Assembly: GCA_037443685.1 (NCBI GenBank)
Contig: JBBINX010000047.1
Location: 1 to 17,874 of the forward strand
Direction of reading: 5' to 3'
DNA from: JAHJRJ01 sp037443685
Lineage (GTDB): Bacteria; Bacteroidota; Ignavibacteria; UBA10030; BY39
DNA length: 17,874 bases
The notes below the pieces were generated by a model. The model ran no database searches. It saw nothing but the letters and a program-made list of their open reading frames with translations, and had not been told where the DNA came from. Shown here piece by piece: positions 6,543 to 14,883 of this stretch. Position numbers and translations under genes: made by a program. How positions within the stretch are numbered: the first letter of the stretch is position 1; every line of letters starts with the position of its first letter.

Positions 6543-8083
6543 AAGAAATGGTGCTCTCGAGTTTATTAAATAATGTAATAGTATCGAAAATATTCCAGAC
6601 AGTATATGGAAAGATGGTAACTATTCACGACGTAGTAATCAGCAGCGTGCAGTACGACTCGCGAAAAGTAAATCGTGGCGATATGTTCGTCGCAATTAGC
6701 GGTCGAGCGTGCGATGGGCATCAATTTATTCAGGATGCTATTCAAAATGGGGCGAAAGCGATTGTGTTAGAAAATGATAACATACTTCCCGATTCATTTT
6801 TCATGCATGCAGGTGTTACCAAAATAGTGGTGCCCAATACACGGAAAGCACTGGCTGAAATTTCCGCCAATTATTTCAATCATCCTTCGAATCAATTATC
6901 GATCGTAGGTGTTACTGGGACGAACGGAAAAACCACGACGACCCACATCATCAAAGCTATATTAGAAGAACACGAAAAAAAATCTTCAGACCCAAAGAAT
7001 GTCGCCTTAATCGGAACCATCGAGAACAAAATTGGTAACGAAGTATTAGATTCACAACTCACGACTCCCGAATCATTGGAATTGAACGAAATTCTTTTAA
7101 AGGTTATCAAAAAAAATGGTAGTTCAGTTGTAATGGAAGTTTCATCGCACGCACTGCATCAATATCGTGTGTACGGAATTAATTTCCGGGCGTCAGTTTT
7201 TACAAATCTGACACAAGATCATCTAGACTATCATGGATCGATGGAAGAGTATTTCAAAGCGAAGAAAATACTTTTCGATAATTTAGACGAGAGTGCCATC
7301 GCAGTATCGAATGTTGACGATCAATACGGATTGAGGATACTTGAATCTTGTCGCGCGAAGAAAATTACTTACGGAATAAACTCGAACGCTGCGGTAAAAG
7401 CTGAGAATATCAATCTTGGAATATCGTCAACAAGTTTTTCGATTTTATATGGCTCAGAAAAATTTCAGATAGTTTCACCGCTCATAGGAAAATTTAATGT
7501 TTATAATATTTTAGCAGCCGCTGCCGCAGCAATCGGTTTGGGTGTTGATGCAACGACAATTCAGTTTGCTCTTAAAAGTTTACTTCCCGTTCGCGGAAGA
7601 TTTGAACGTATCGAATCGCCGGAAGGGTGGACAGCAATTGTGGATTACGCGCACACCCCCGATGCGCTCGAAAAATGTTTGCTCGCCGTGAGAGATATTT
7701 TGTCGGCAGATAATTTACGTAGAGGGAAAATTATAACTGTTTTCGGTGCAGGCGGAAATCGCGATAAATCAAAGCGGCCGAAGATGGGAAAGATTGCAGC
7801 CGACCTGAGCGACACGGTAATTATTACATCTGATAATCCACGAACTGAAAACCCATATCAAATTATGATGGATATTGCTGAAGGAATCGATAAATCTAGA
7901 GGTTTTTTACAAGAAATTGATCGACGGTGTGCGATTGAAAAAGCTATTGGTATGGCTCAAAAAGGTGATGTAGTATTGATTGCTGGAAAAGGACACGAAG
8001 ATTATCAAATAATAGGTTTAGAAAAATTACATTTCAGCGATGTGGAATTTGTCCGACAAATAATGAATAAAAAAAGTAAATGA
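6539..8083 (+). CDS. murE: UDP-MurNAc-L-Ala-D-Glu--meso-DAP ligase MurE
   Basis: A 514-residue cytoplasmic Mur ligase that adds the third amino acid to the peptidoglycan precursor at the cost of ATP. YDSRKV near residue 40 is the UDP-binding N-domain motif. GTNGKTTTT at 127-135 is the ATP loop. SSHALHQYRV and NLTQDHLDYHGSMEEYFKAKKILF belong to the central domain; the latter carries the lysine expected to be carbamylated. DNPRTENP (432-439) and GKGHEDYQ are in the C-domain. DNPR is the known signature for meso-diaminopimelate rather than lysine. The start is GTG 6539, whose GTGA overlaps the ftsI stop; an internal ATG at 6548 is an alternative. Its stop overlaps the ATG of murF by 4 nt. Confidence 0.97.
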   Translation: MKEMVLSSLLNNVIVSKIFQTVYGKMVTIHDVVISSVQYDSRKVNRGDMFVAISGRACDGHQFIQDAIQNGAKAIVLENDNILPDSFFMHAGVTKIVVPNTRKALAEISANYFNHPSNQLSIVGVTGTNGKTTTTHIIKAILEEHEKKSSDPKNVALIGTIENKIGNEVLDSQLTTPESLELNEILLKVIKKNGSSVVMEVSSHALHQYRVYGINFRASVFTNLTQDHLDYHGSMEEYFKAKKILFDNLDESAIAVSNVDDQYGLRILESCRAKKITYGINSNAAVKAENINLGISSTSFSILYGSEKFQIVSPLIGKFNVYNILAAAAAAIGLGVDATTIQFALKSLLPVRGRFERIESPEGWTAIVDYAHTPDALEKCLLAVRDILSADNLRRGKIITVFGAGGNRDKSKRPKMGKIAADLSDTVIITSDNPRTENPYQIMMDIAEGIDKSRGFLQEIDRRCAIEKAIGMAQKGDVVLIAGKGHEDYQIIGLEKLHFSDVEFVRQIMNKKSK

Positions 8084-9513
8084 CATTAAGCATAAATGAC
8101 ATACTCAATATCAACTTTAACGAAGCTTTTAACGTCGAAGGATTGGGGAAATTTGCGATAAAGGGTGTTACGACTGATTCGCGGACGATAAAGAAAGGCG
8201 AAATATTTTTTGCTATCCGCGGCGAGAAAGTTGATGGACACGATTTCATCATTAGTGCAATAAGAGCCGGTGCCGTTGCGTTAGTCGTTGACAGAAAATA
8301 TTTTGAGAAAAAGTATTGGAAGAACAAGGAAAGTATTCTTTTTTCCAAACCGATTATAGTTGTTGAGAATGCGATAAAAGCGCTTGGCGAATTGGCGAAT
8401 ATTTACAGGAAAAAATTTAATATTCCCGTCATTGCTGTGGCCGGGAGCAACGGAAAGACAACTGTTAAAGATATGATAGCAAATGTTTTGTCCGAAAAAT
8501 ACATCGTATTAAGCACACAGGGAAATTTGAACAACCACATCGGTGTTCCCCTGACTCTGTTCAGATTAAACCGTAAGCACGAGATAGCTGTCGTTGAAAT
8601 CGGAACGAACCATTTCGGTGAAATTAAATATCTTTGTAAAATACTCGAACCGACACACGGCGTGATAACAAATATTGGCAACGAGCATCTCGAATTTTTC
8701 GGTAGTATTAATGGGGCGGCAAAAGAAGAAGGCGAACTATTCAAATATCTCACTTTAAAAAAATCAAAATCCGTTGGTTTCATAAACACCGATGATAATA
8801 AAGTTGTAAGGTTAAGTAAGAGCTTGAAGAACAGAATTTTATACGGAACCCAAAAAAACAATGCTGATATTGTAGGTGTAAATCTATCGGCGAACTGCGA
8901 CGGTAAATTTACATTCGAGTTAATTTCAAATACTGGTAATAATATTTCGAAAATTCAACTCGCTATTCCGGGTAGGCATAACGTAAGCAATGCATTGGCT
9001 GCTTCTGCGATAGGTTCATACTTCAACGTCCCGGTAGCGAAGATTAAAAAAGCTATCGAAACATTTAAACCCGCAAGCAAACGTATGGAAATAGTAAAAG
9101 CGGGAAAAGTTACAATTATAAATGATACATACAACGCGAATTGTGATTCAGTCCTTTCAGCATTAAAAACATTGGAATTAATGCAGACTGAAAAGAAAAA
9201 AATTATCGTTCTTGGCGATATGCTCGAGTTAGGAAATCAATCCAAACAGCAACATACTATGGTGGGTGAAGCTGTTACGAAGTTTGCAAGAGGTTCAGAA
9301 GTTACTATTCATCTATTTACTTATGGTAAACAAGCACGACACATATACGACTCAGCGGATCTAAAAAATAAAACGCACTACTCAGATAAGAAAGTCTTAT
9401 GCGAAAGTATAAAAAATATCGTTCAAGATGGCGATATAATTCTTGTGAAAGGTTCTCGTGGAATGAAAATGGAAGATATCGTAATGTATTTAACCGGAGA
9501 ATTAAAAAACTAA
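8080..9513 (+). CDS. murF: UDP-MurNAc-tripeptide--D-Ala-D-Ala ligase MurF
   Basis: A 477-residue cytoplasmic ligase that joins D-Ala-D-Ala to the UDP-MurNAc-tripeptide made by MurE. Motifs: TDSRTIKKGEIFFAIRGE in the N-domain, GSNGKTT at 122-128 (ATP loop), TQGNLNNHIGVPLTL, EIGTNHFGEI and NIGNEHLEFFGS in the central domain, and NDTYNAN followed by DSVLSALKTL in the C-domain. In the last motif the usual YNANPDS has Cys in place of Pro, which is unusual but outside the ATP loop. The start ATG is embedded in the murE stop (ATGA), indicating coupling. mraY begins 2 nt after the stop. Length and motif order are normal. Confidence 0.97.
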   Translation: MTLSINDILNINFNEAFNVEGLGKFAIKGVTTDSRTIKKGEIFFAIRGEKVDGHDFIISAIRAGAVALVVDRKYFEKKYWKNKESILFSKPIIVVENAIKALGELANIYRKKFNIPVIAVAGSNGKTTVKDMIANVLSEKYIVLSTQGNLNNHIGVPLTLFRLNRKHEIAVVEIGTNHFGEIKYLCKILEPTHGVITNIGNEHLEFFGSINGAAKEEGELFKYLTLKKSKSVGFINTDDNKVVRLSKSLKNRILYGTQKNNADIVGVNLSANCDGKFTFELISNTGNNISKIQLAIPGRHNVSNALAASAIGSYFNVPVAKIKKAIETFKPASKRMEIVKAGKVTIINDTYNANCDSVLSALKTLELMQTEKKKIIVLGDMLELGNQSKQQHTMVGEAVTKFARGSEVTIHLFTYGKQARHIYDSADLKNKTHYSDKKVLCESIKNIVQDGDIILVKGSRGMKMEDIVMYLTGELKN

Positions 9514-9514
9514 A

Positions 9515-10639
9515 ATGTTATACCATCTTTTAGATTACTTAAATCATCAGTTTTCGATACCCGGGTTCGGAGTGTTTAAATACATTACATTCCGTGCGGG
9601 TATTGCTGCTGTTACAGCTCTAATAGTTGCTTTCTGGTTGGGACCAAAAATAATTCATCTCTTAAAACAAAAACAAATTGGCGAAGCTGCCAAAGTTGAT
9701 GCGCCCAAAGCTCATCTAAGTAAAGCTGGCACACCAACAATGGGTGGGTTGATTGTTTTAGGGGCAATTTTAATTCCCACTTTACTATGGGGCGATCTTA
9801 GAAACGGCTACATAATTTTAATAATTCTCGTTACTTTCTGGTTAGGCGTAGTCGGGTTTTGGGACGATTATCTGAAGGTTGTAAAGAAAAAACCAAAAGG
9901 TTTAATTGAAGAATATAAATTGGTCGGGCAAATTACGATTGGACTCATCCTCGGCAGTGTGATTTATTTTTTTCCGCAATGGATCGATTCTACTTTGGTA
10001 AAATACAGTTCAAGTACAACAGTTCCGTTTTTTAAACATTTAGAATTCGACTTGGGTATCCTATATATTCCTATGGTTATTTTTATTATCACAGCAACAA
10101 GTAATGCCGTAAACTTGACCGACGGGCTCGACGGACTTGCGATAGGCACGGTTGGTATTGTAGCTCTCGCTCTGGCTGTTATCAGCTACATCAGTGGAAA
10201 TGTGATTTGGAGCGAATATTTAACAATCCCGTTTTTACGCGGGAATGGCGAACTGAGTATCTTCTGTGCGGCGATGGTGGGAGCCGCACTCGGATTTCTC
10301 TGGTTCAACTCTTATCCGGCGCAGGTGTTCATGGGCGATACCGGTTCACTTGCGCTCGGCGGAGCAATCGGTGCTTTAACCGTGCTTATTAAAAAAGAAT
10401 TTTTACTTCCAACTTTAGGCGGCATATTCCTGCTCGAAACAATGTCGGTGATTATACAAAGATATTATTTTAAGTACACGAAAAGACGATACGGTGAGGG
10501 AAGGAGAGTTTTTCGAATGGCTCCCTTACACCATCATTTCGAATTGATGGGATGGTCCGAACCTAAAATCGTTACACGATTTTATATTATCACAATCTTA
10601 TTTGTAATATTAAGTTTAGCAACTTTCAAAGTAAGGTAA
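9515..10639 (+). CDS. mraY: Phospho-MurNAc-pentapeptide transferase MraY
   Basis: A 374-residue polytopic membrane enzyme with about ten membrane segments. It transfers phospho-MurNAc-pentapeptide from UDP to undecaprenyl phosphate, giving lipid I. Diagnostic stretches are SKAGTPTMGG (69-78), the aspartate pair in WDDYLK (116-121), NLTDGLDG (200-207), FMGDTGS (272-278, with D275) and the cytoplasmic histidine motif PLHHHFE (337-343). YGEGRR (326-331) just before the last motif resembles Bacteroidetes/Chlorobi homologues and was used as a lineage hint. Only one base separates its ATG from the murF stop. After its stop there are 23 nt with a strong SD for the following small gene. Confidence 0.97.
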   Translation: MLYHLLDYLNHQFSIPGFGVFKYITFRAGIAAVTALIVAFWLGPKIIHLLKQKQIGEAAKVDAPKAHLSKAGTPTMGGLIVLGAILIPTLLWGDLRNGYIILIILVTFWLGVVGFWDDYLKVVKKKPKGLIEEYKLVGQITIGLILGSVIYFFPQWIDSTLVKYSSSTTVPFFKHLEFDLGILYIPMVIFIITATSNAVNLTDGLDGLAIGTVGIVALALAVISYISGNVIWSEYLTIPFLRGNGELSIFCAAMVGAALGFLWFNSYPAQVFMGDTGSLALGGAIGALTVLIKKEFLLPTLGGIFLLETMSVIIQRYYFKYTKRRYGEGRRVFRMAPLHHHFELMGWSEPKIVTRFYIITILFVILSLATFKVR

Positions 10640-10662
10640 TGTGAAAGAAAGGAATTGATACT

Positions 10663-10986
10663 ATGTCGGAAAACAAGGTTACATCAACTACTTATCAAAA
10701 AACTCTATCGCAAACCGAAGCGATTGATAAGAAGATAATCATCACGAAGCAAGCTTTAAAATTATTTCCGAGACCTTGGAAAGATTTTACGTTATCTATC
10801 GGAAACGAAAAATTTTCTACGCATGTCGAATCGGAGTCGTGCACTTGTATGGGTCCGCAGAAGCCGCACGAACATTATTGGTTGCGTGATGAAAAAACAA
10901 AACAGCTTCTTGAATGGAAAGTTGGTTCACAGTTGAAATTCGAGAAACTAACAGAAAAAGAATTTAGGTTAGAACAAGTCAAATAA
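10663..10986 (+). CDS. Small Cys/His protein of unknown function between mraY and murD
   Basis: A 107-residue soluble protein that I do not recognise. Its centre contains CTCMGPQKPHEHYWL: C60-x-C62 followed six residues later by H69-x-H71, a plausible CxC...HxH metal site, probably zinc or iron. H54 is a further candidate ligand. The flanks are lysine-rich, alternate polar and hydrophobic residues, and could form a small beta fold; no signal peptide or membrane segment is visible. It has one of the best Shine-Dalgarno sites in the window, AAAGGA (10648-10653), 9 nt before the ATG, so it may be expressed more strongly than its coupled neighbours. It lies 23 nt after mraY and 7 nt before the murD start, so it is co-transcribed with the cell wall genes. 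Confidence 0.8.
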   Translation: MSENKVTSTTYQKTLSQTEAIDKKIIITKQALKLFPRPWKDFTLSIGNEKFSTHVESESCTCMGPQKPHEHYWLRDEKTKQLLEWKVGSQLKFEKLTEKEFRLEQVK

Positions 10987-10993
10987 ATCAATT

Positions 10994-12358
10994 TTGGAAA
11001 ATTTTAAAAATACAAAAATCAGCATTATTGGTGCGCTACGTAGTGGTGTCGCTGCGGCACAGCTGTTTAAATCGCTCGGTGCAATTGTGTTTGTATCCGA
11101 TTCAGCGGATGCCGCCAAATTACAGGATTCTATAAAGACGCTCGAAGTCTCCGGAATATCTTACGAATACGGTGGTCACACCGAAAAAGTTTTTGACTGT
11201 TCGTTGATGATTATTAGTCCAGGTGTTCCATCAAATGCACACGTTATAGTTGAAGCCCGACGTCGCAACCTCAAGATTTTCAGCGAATTGGAAGCGGCTT
11301 CATGGTTATGTAAATCACCTATCGTCGCAGTAACAGGTTCAAATGGCAAAACGACTACTACAAGTTTAATCGGTGAAATTTTTAAAACAAGCGGAAAAAA
11401 ATACGAAGTTGGAGGTAATATCGGCACTGCTTTTTCAGCAATCGTTGCAAATATGAGTGAAGACACGACGGCGATTTTGGAAGTTAGTAGCTTTCAACTC
11501 GACTATACAGAAAAATTTCGACCAAACATATCGGTTATCCTTAATATAACTGTCGATCACATGGACCGGTACGATAATTCGATGGAAAAGTATTCCGCAT
11601 CCAAAGCGAGAATATTTATGAATCAGTCTGCAAACGATATTTTGATTTATAACCAAGACGATGAGTATGTAAAAAGGATTGTTAATAATGCCAAATGTAA
11701 ATTAGTTCCATTCAGTGTCTTTAAAGAATTGGACGAAGGCGCATGCTTGTACAAAAAATCTGACGGTTTTCAGTTTATTGTTATAAAAAATAACAATGAA
11801 AGTATCAATCTGATTCCTATTAGAGATATTTCTATTAAGGGCGTACACAATGTTTACAACTCGATGGCAGCAGCCCTTGTCGCTTCTGCTTCGGGGATTT
11901 CGAACGATGTAATTGCAGATACTCTTAAAAATTTCAAAGGTGTAGAGCACAGATTAGAATTCGTAAGGGAAAAAAACGGTGTAAAATATATTAACGATTC
12001 AAAAGCAACTAATGTGGATTCTGTTTGGTACGCTCTTAACGCTATCGACAATCCAGTTGTGCTGCTGCTGGGCGGAAGAGATAAGGGCAACGATTATTCT
12101 AAACTTCTCAAACCGGTGCAAGAAAAAGTGAAGTCGGTAATTGCAATTGGTGAATCTGCCGATAAGGTGAATTCTGAGTTTCGTGAGTACACAGAAATCA
12201 AGATCGCACTCTCGATGACAGAAGCCGTAAAAAAGGCATTCGAAATATCGGTTGATGGTGATGTTGTGCTGCTTTCACCTGCTTGCGCTTCTTTCGATTG
12301 GTTTGAGAATTACGAACATCGCGGTAGAGTATTTAAAGAGCTAGTGAATAAACTATGA
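10994..12358 (+). CDS. murD: UDP-MurNAc-L-alanine--D-glutamate ligase MurD
   Basis: A 454-residue cytoplasmic Mur ligase that adds D-glutamate to UDP-MurNAc-L-Ala. The N-domain nucleotide-like loop is GALRSG (13-18), where many homologues have GxGxSG with two more glycines. GSNGKTTTT (115-123) is the ATP loop. EVSSFQLD and NITVDHMDRYDNSMEKY are in the central domain, with the expected carbamylated lysine in YSASKARIF. NDSKATN, LLGGRDKG and SPACASFDWFENYEHRG are typical MurD C-domain motifs. The start is TTG 10994, giving 9 residues before the first strand; no in-frame ATG lies close by and no SD is visible, so its initiation probably depends on upstream translation. The stop overlaps the ATG of ftsW by 4 nt. 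Confidence 0.96.
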   Translation: MENFKNTKISIIGALRSGVAAAQLFKSLGAIVFVSDSADAAKLQDSIKTLEVSGISYEYGGHTEKVFDCSLMIISPGVPSNAHVIVEARRRNLKIFSELEAASWLCKSPIVAVTGSNGKTTTTSLIGEIFKTSGKKYEVGGNIGTAFSAIVANMSEDTTAILEVSSFQLDYTEKFRPNISVILNITVDHMDRYDNSMEKYSASKARIFMNQSANDILIYNQDDEYVKRIVNNAKCKLVPFSVFKELDEGACLYKKSDGFQFIVIKNNNESINLIPIRDISIKGVHNVYNSMAAALVASASGISNDVIADTLKNFKGVEHRLEFVREKNGVKYINDSKATNVDSVWYALNAIDNPVVLLLGGRDKGNDYSKLLKPVQEKVKSVIAIGESADKVNSEFREYTEIKIALSMTEAVKKAFEISVDGDVVLLSPACASFDWFENYEHRGRVFKELVNKL

Positions 12359-13551
12359 TAACCAAACCGCAATATAATTATAGCGACCTTATTACACTAT
12401 TTAGTGTGATGATTTTGATGGGTTTGAGTGTGCTCGTAGTCTATACGGCATCATCATCGTGGGCGCTGCAGAAATTCGGCAGAAGCGAGGTTCTACTTAC
12501 TTCGCACGTTTTTAAAGTGTTCATTGCTATAGTTGCTCTATTTATCGGAATGAATATCGATTATAAAAAATACAAAAAGTTTACAAAAGGTATCTTGATA
12601 GTCGCTTGTTCACTTCTACTCCTTACGTTGGTGCTTGGCGGTGAAGTAAAAGGAGCAGTTCGTTTCTTGAGGTTCGGCAGCATCGGTGTGCAGCCGTCGG
12701 AGTTTGCTAAGTTCGCATTAATTTTTCATCTCAGCACCATGCTTGTAACAAAAAAAGAATTAGTACTTGATTTTAAAACAGGCTACCTACCATTGGTTTT
12801 ATGGGTGGGCATCATATCGGGACTCGTGATGATACAACCAAATTTTAGCACCGGTTCGATAATACTTTTAATAAGTTTAATACTGATATTTATTGGGGGA
12901 ATACGCTTTAAACATCTAATATTGACGGTTGTTCCATTAATATTTATTGTACTGATTTATATGGCTAGCGCATCATACAGATTAGCACGGGTGGAAATTT
13001 GGCTGAAAAATTTTTCATCACTATTAACTTTAGATAGTATGACAATTAAAGAATCGGGATATCAGTTATGGCAGGGTATAATCGGATTTGGCAACGGCGG
13101 ACTTTTAGGGGTTGGGCTTGGTAACAGTAAACAAAGAGATTTGTTCCTACCCGAATCGTATGGTGATTTTATTTTTTCTATCGTGGGTGAGGAGTATGGT
13201 ATTCTCGGTACATTGTTCTTCATGTCTTTATTTTTCTTAATCTTATGGCGCGGATTTAAAATCGCAAGATATTCGCAAGATGATTACGGTAAATTTTTAG
13301 CTTACGGAATTACAATTACAATAACGGTTTACGCATTGATAAATGCATCGGTTACTTTAGGACTTTTGCCAACAACAGGATTACCCATGCCATTTGTTAG
13401 TTACGGGGGTTCGTCAATTGTTTTCTCAGCGTATGCAATTGGTGTATTGTTAAATATATCTAAACAAACCGACCTGCATCCAAGATTATCGAGAGTACCG
13501 GTTGTCGGAACTGTTAATGCTGATAGTAATATAGATTTTGAAAAAAAATGA
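12355..13551 (+). CDS. ftsW: Septal peptidoglycan glycosyltransferase FtsW (SEDS family)
   Basis: A 398-residue polytopic SEDS protein with about ten membrane segments that polymerises lipid II at the septum in a complex with FtsI. Motifs are QPSEFAKF (113-120), the large extracytoplasmic loop with GNGGLLGVGLGNS, PESYGDFIFSIVGEE (266-280, with the conserved D271) and LPTTGLPMPFVSYGGSS. The stretch usually read as QPDxGT is QPNFST (161-166), with Asn for Asp and Ser for Gly, as I recall for FCB-group proteins. A hydrophilic C-terminal tail of about 28 residues ends in FEKK. Its ATG sits in the murD stop (ATGA), and its own stop overlaps the glycosyltransferase gene after an A8 run. Confidence 0.96.
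   Translation: MITKPQYNYSDLITLFSVMILMGLSVLVVYTASSSWALQKFGRSEVLLTSHVFKVFIAIVALFIGMNIDYKKYKKFTKGILIVACSLLLLTLVLGGEVKGAVRFLRFGSIGVQPSEFAKFALIFHLSTMLVTKKELVLDFKTGYLPLVLWVGIISGLVMIQPNFSTGSIILLISLILIFIGGIRFKHLILTVVPLIFIVLIYMASASYRLARVEIWLKNFSSLLTLDSMTIKESGYQLWQGIIGFGNGGLLGVGLGNSKQRDLFLPESYGDFIFSIVGEEYGILGTLFFMSLFFLILWRGFKIARYSQDDYGKFLAYGITITITVYALINASVTLGLLPTTGLPMPFVSYGGSSIVFSAYAIGVLLNISKQTDLHPRLSRVPVVGTVNADSNIDFEKK
13540..13551 (+). other. A8 run at the ftsW stop/start junction (possible slippage site)
   Basis: GAAAAAAAATGA, identical over 12 bases to positions 833-844. It encodes the last codons of ftsW (GAA AAA AAA TGA) and contains the ATG (13548) of the glycosyltransferase gene, whose frame is -1 relative to ftsW. 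A -1 slip of ribosome or polymerase on the A run would yield an FtsW-glycosyltransferase fusion. Simple termination-reinitiation coupling is the default explanation. Confidence 0.4.
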
Positions 13552-14882
13552 TTAATGGTGTACAAATATTGCTTGGTGTTTTATTAGGATTTATGCTATG
13601 GGCGCTACTGCGACTTAAAGGCGAAAAATTCTTTTCTCCCGTTACGCACCCAGGTAAAAGAAATATTATCATCTTGCTATTTGGAGTCGGCTTTTTATGC
13701 CGCTTGCTATTTGCTTTTCAGGTCCCTGCATATCAATCTCCCGATGAGAAAGCTCATCTGAGTTACATACAGTTTATTGCGGAAAATAAATCACTACCTA
13801 TTCAACCCGATGTTTTCGATTTTGATCGGAATGATTATGAATATTACCAACCGCCTGCATACTACTTGGCAATGTCGTTGTTTTATTCATTCGGAAATTT
13901 TATAAAGTTCAGCGAGTTGAGTAACATCATTATGATACGCTCAATTTCAGTAATACTATGGGTATTCGCATTCGTAGCAACTTGGTTGATAATTAAACGA
14001 TTGCAGTTAGAAAATAATTTCTCCGAAATATTTTTAATGGCTTTCGTAAGTTTGCTGCCATCATATATGTTTATATCATCGATGATAAACAACGATAATT
14101 TAATTACTTGTTTGGCTGGAATAATATTCCTAATAGCAATTCAATCAAACGATAAGATAACTATTAAAGAAACTATTTTATTAGCAAGTTTTGCAGCTTT
14201 GTCATTTTTAACGAAGTACACTGGTGTTTTGTTGTTAACATTCCTATTTGTTTTCTTCATTTCCAAAGTTGACTGGAAAGAAATAAAATTTTCCAGCATC
14301 AGACCGATGATAATTGCAGCAGTTATTGTGGTGTTAATCTTAGCCCCTATGCTTTTAAGGAATAAAGAATTATATGGATCGTTTATTCCGCTCAGTGTCG
14401 GTGCACATTTTCCGAATTGGGATTCAATTACTTATGGAATTTATAGAGCATTTAAAAATTTTCTAAATACTTTTTGGGCCGTTGCTGGAAGAACGAATGA
14501 TATTAAATTTATTCCAGCTATCATCATCGGAAATATTATTGCGCTAATCGCTTTATATGGAATTAATAAAAGTTTTTTAAATAAAGATTCATACGTGAAG
14601 AAAATATTTAATAATAGTAAAAGCTTTTTCAGTACTTCATTAATTAGTATTGTTATTGGAATGATAATATTGATTTACTACGGTGCAATGTATGGACAAG
14701 CTCAAGGACGCTTTATGTTTCCTTTAATTATTCCAATAGGAATTTGGATGGGGGTTGGTTTTAAAAATGCTATAGGTCAAAGAATTGAAAATACAAAATA
14801 TATTTTGAACACAGTCGGTTTGTTTTTACTATCAGCTACATCGTTCACAGGTTATGTATTATCAAAGTTCATTGTGAATTGA
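13548..14882 (+). CDS. Putative GT-C-type membrane glycosyltransferase (GT39/DUF2142-like)
   Basis: A 444-residue polytopic membrane protein with about ten to eleven hydrophobic segments. After the second segment comes PDEKAH (65-70), an acidic pair in a first extracytoplasmic loop as in GT-C enzymes that use polyprenyl-phosphate sugars. YYQPPAYY (99-106), NNDN (181-184), FLTKYTG and, near the C-terminus, QAQGRFMFPL match the pattern of ArnT/PMT-like and DUF2142 proteins. It may therefore add a sugar from a lipid carrier to a periplasmic acceptor; donor and acceptor are unknown. The gene is an insertion in the standard order ftsW-murG, with a 4-nt overlap with ftsW and one base before murG, so its expression is tied to septal synthesis. 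It uses many AT-rich codons. Confidence 0.75.
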   Translation: MINGVQILLGVLLGFMLWALLRLKGEKFFSPVTHPGKRNIIILLFGVGFLCRLLFAFQVPAYQSPDEKAHLSYIQFIAENKSLPIQPDVFDFDRNDYEYYQPPAYYLAMSLFYSFGNFIKFSELSNIIMIRSISVILWVFAFVATWLIIKRLQLENNFSEIFLMAFVSLLPSYMFISSMINNDNLITCLAGIIFLIAIQSNDKITIKETILLASFAALSFLTKYTGVLLLTFLFVFFISKVDWKEIKFSSIRPMIIAAVIVVLILAPMLLRNKELYGSFIPLSVGAHFPNWDSITYGIYRAFKNFLNTFWAVAGRTNDIKFIPAIIIGNIIALIALYGINKSFLNKDSYVKKIFNNSKSFFSTSLISIVIGMIILIYYGAMYGQAQGRFMFPLIIPIGIWMGVGFKNAIGQRIENTKYILNTVGLFLLSATSFTGYVLSKFIVN

Positions 14883-14883
14883 G

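Noticed and set aside
8403..8861. Minus-strand open frame of 152 codons inside murF
   Set aside because: It lies entirely antisense to conserved MurF motifs, shows no domain-like pattern, and its hydrophobic character comes from reverse-complemented Lys/Glu-rich codons.
10207..10392. Small plus-strand frame within mraY
   Set aside because: It overlaps the FMGDTGS region of mraY in another frame and has no ribosome binding site or recognisable protein features.
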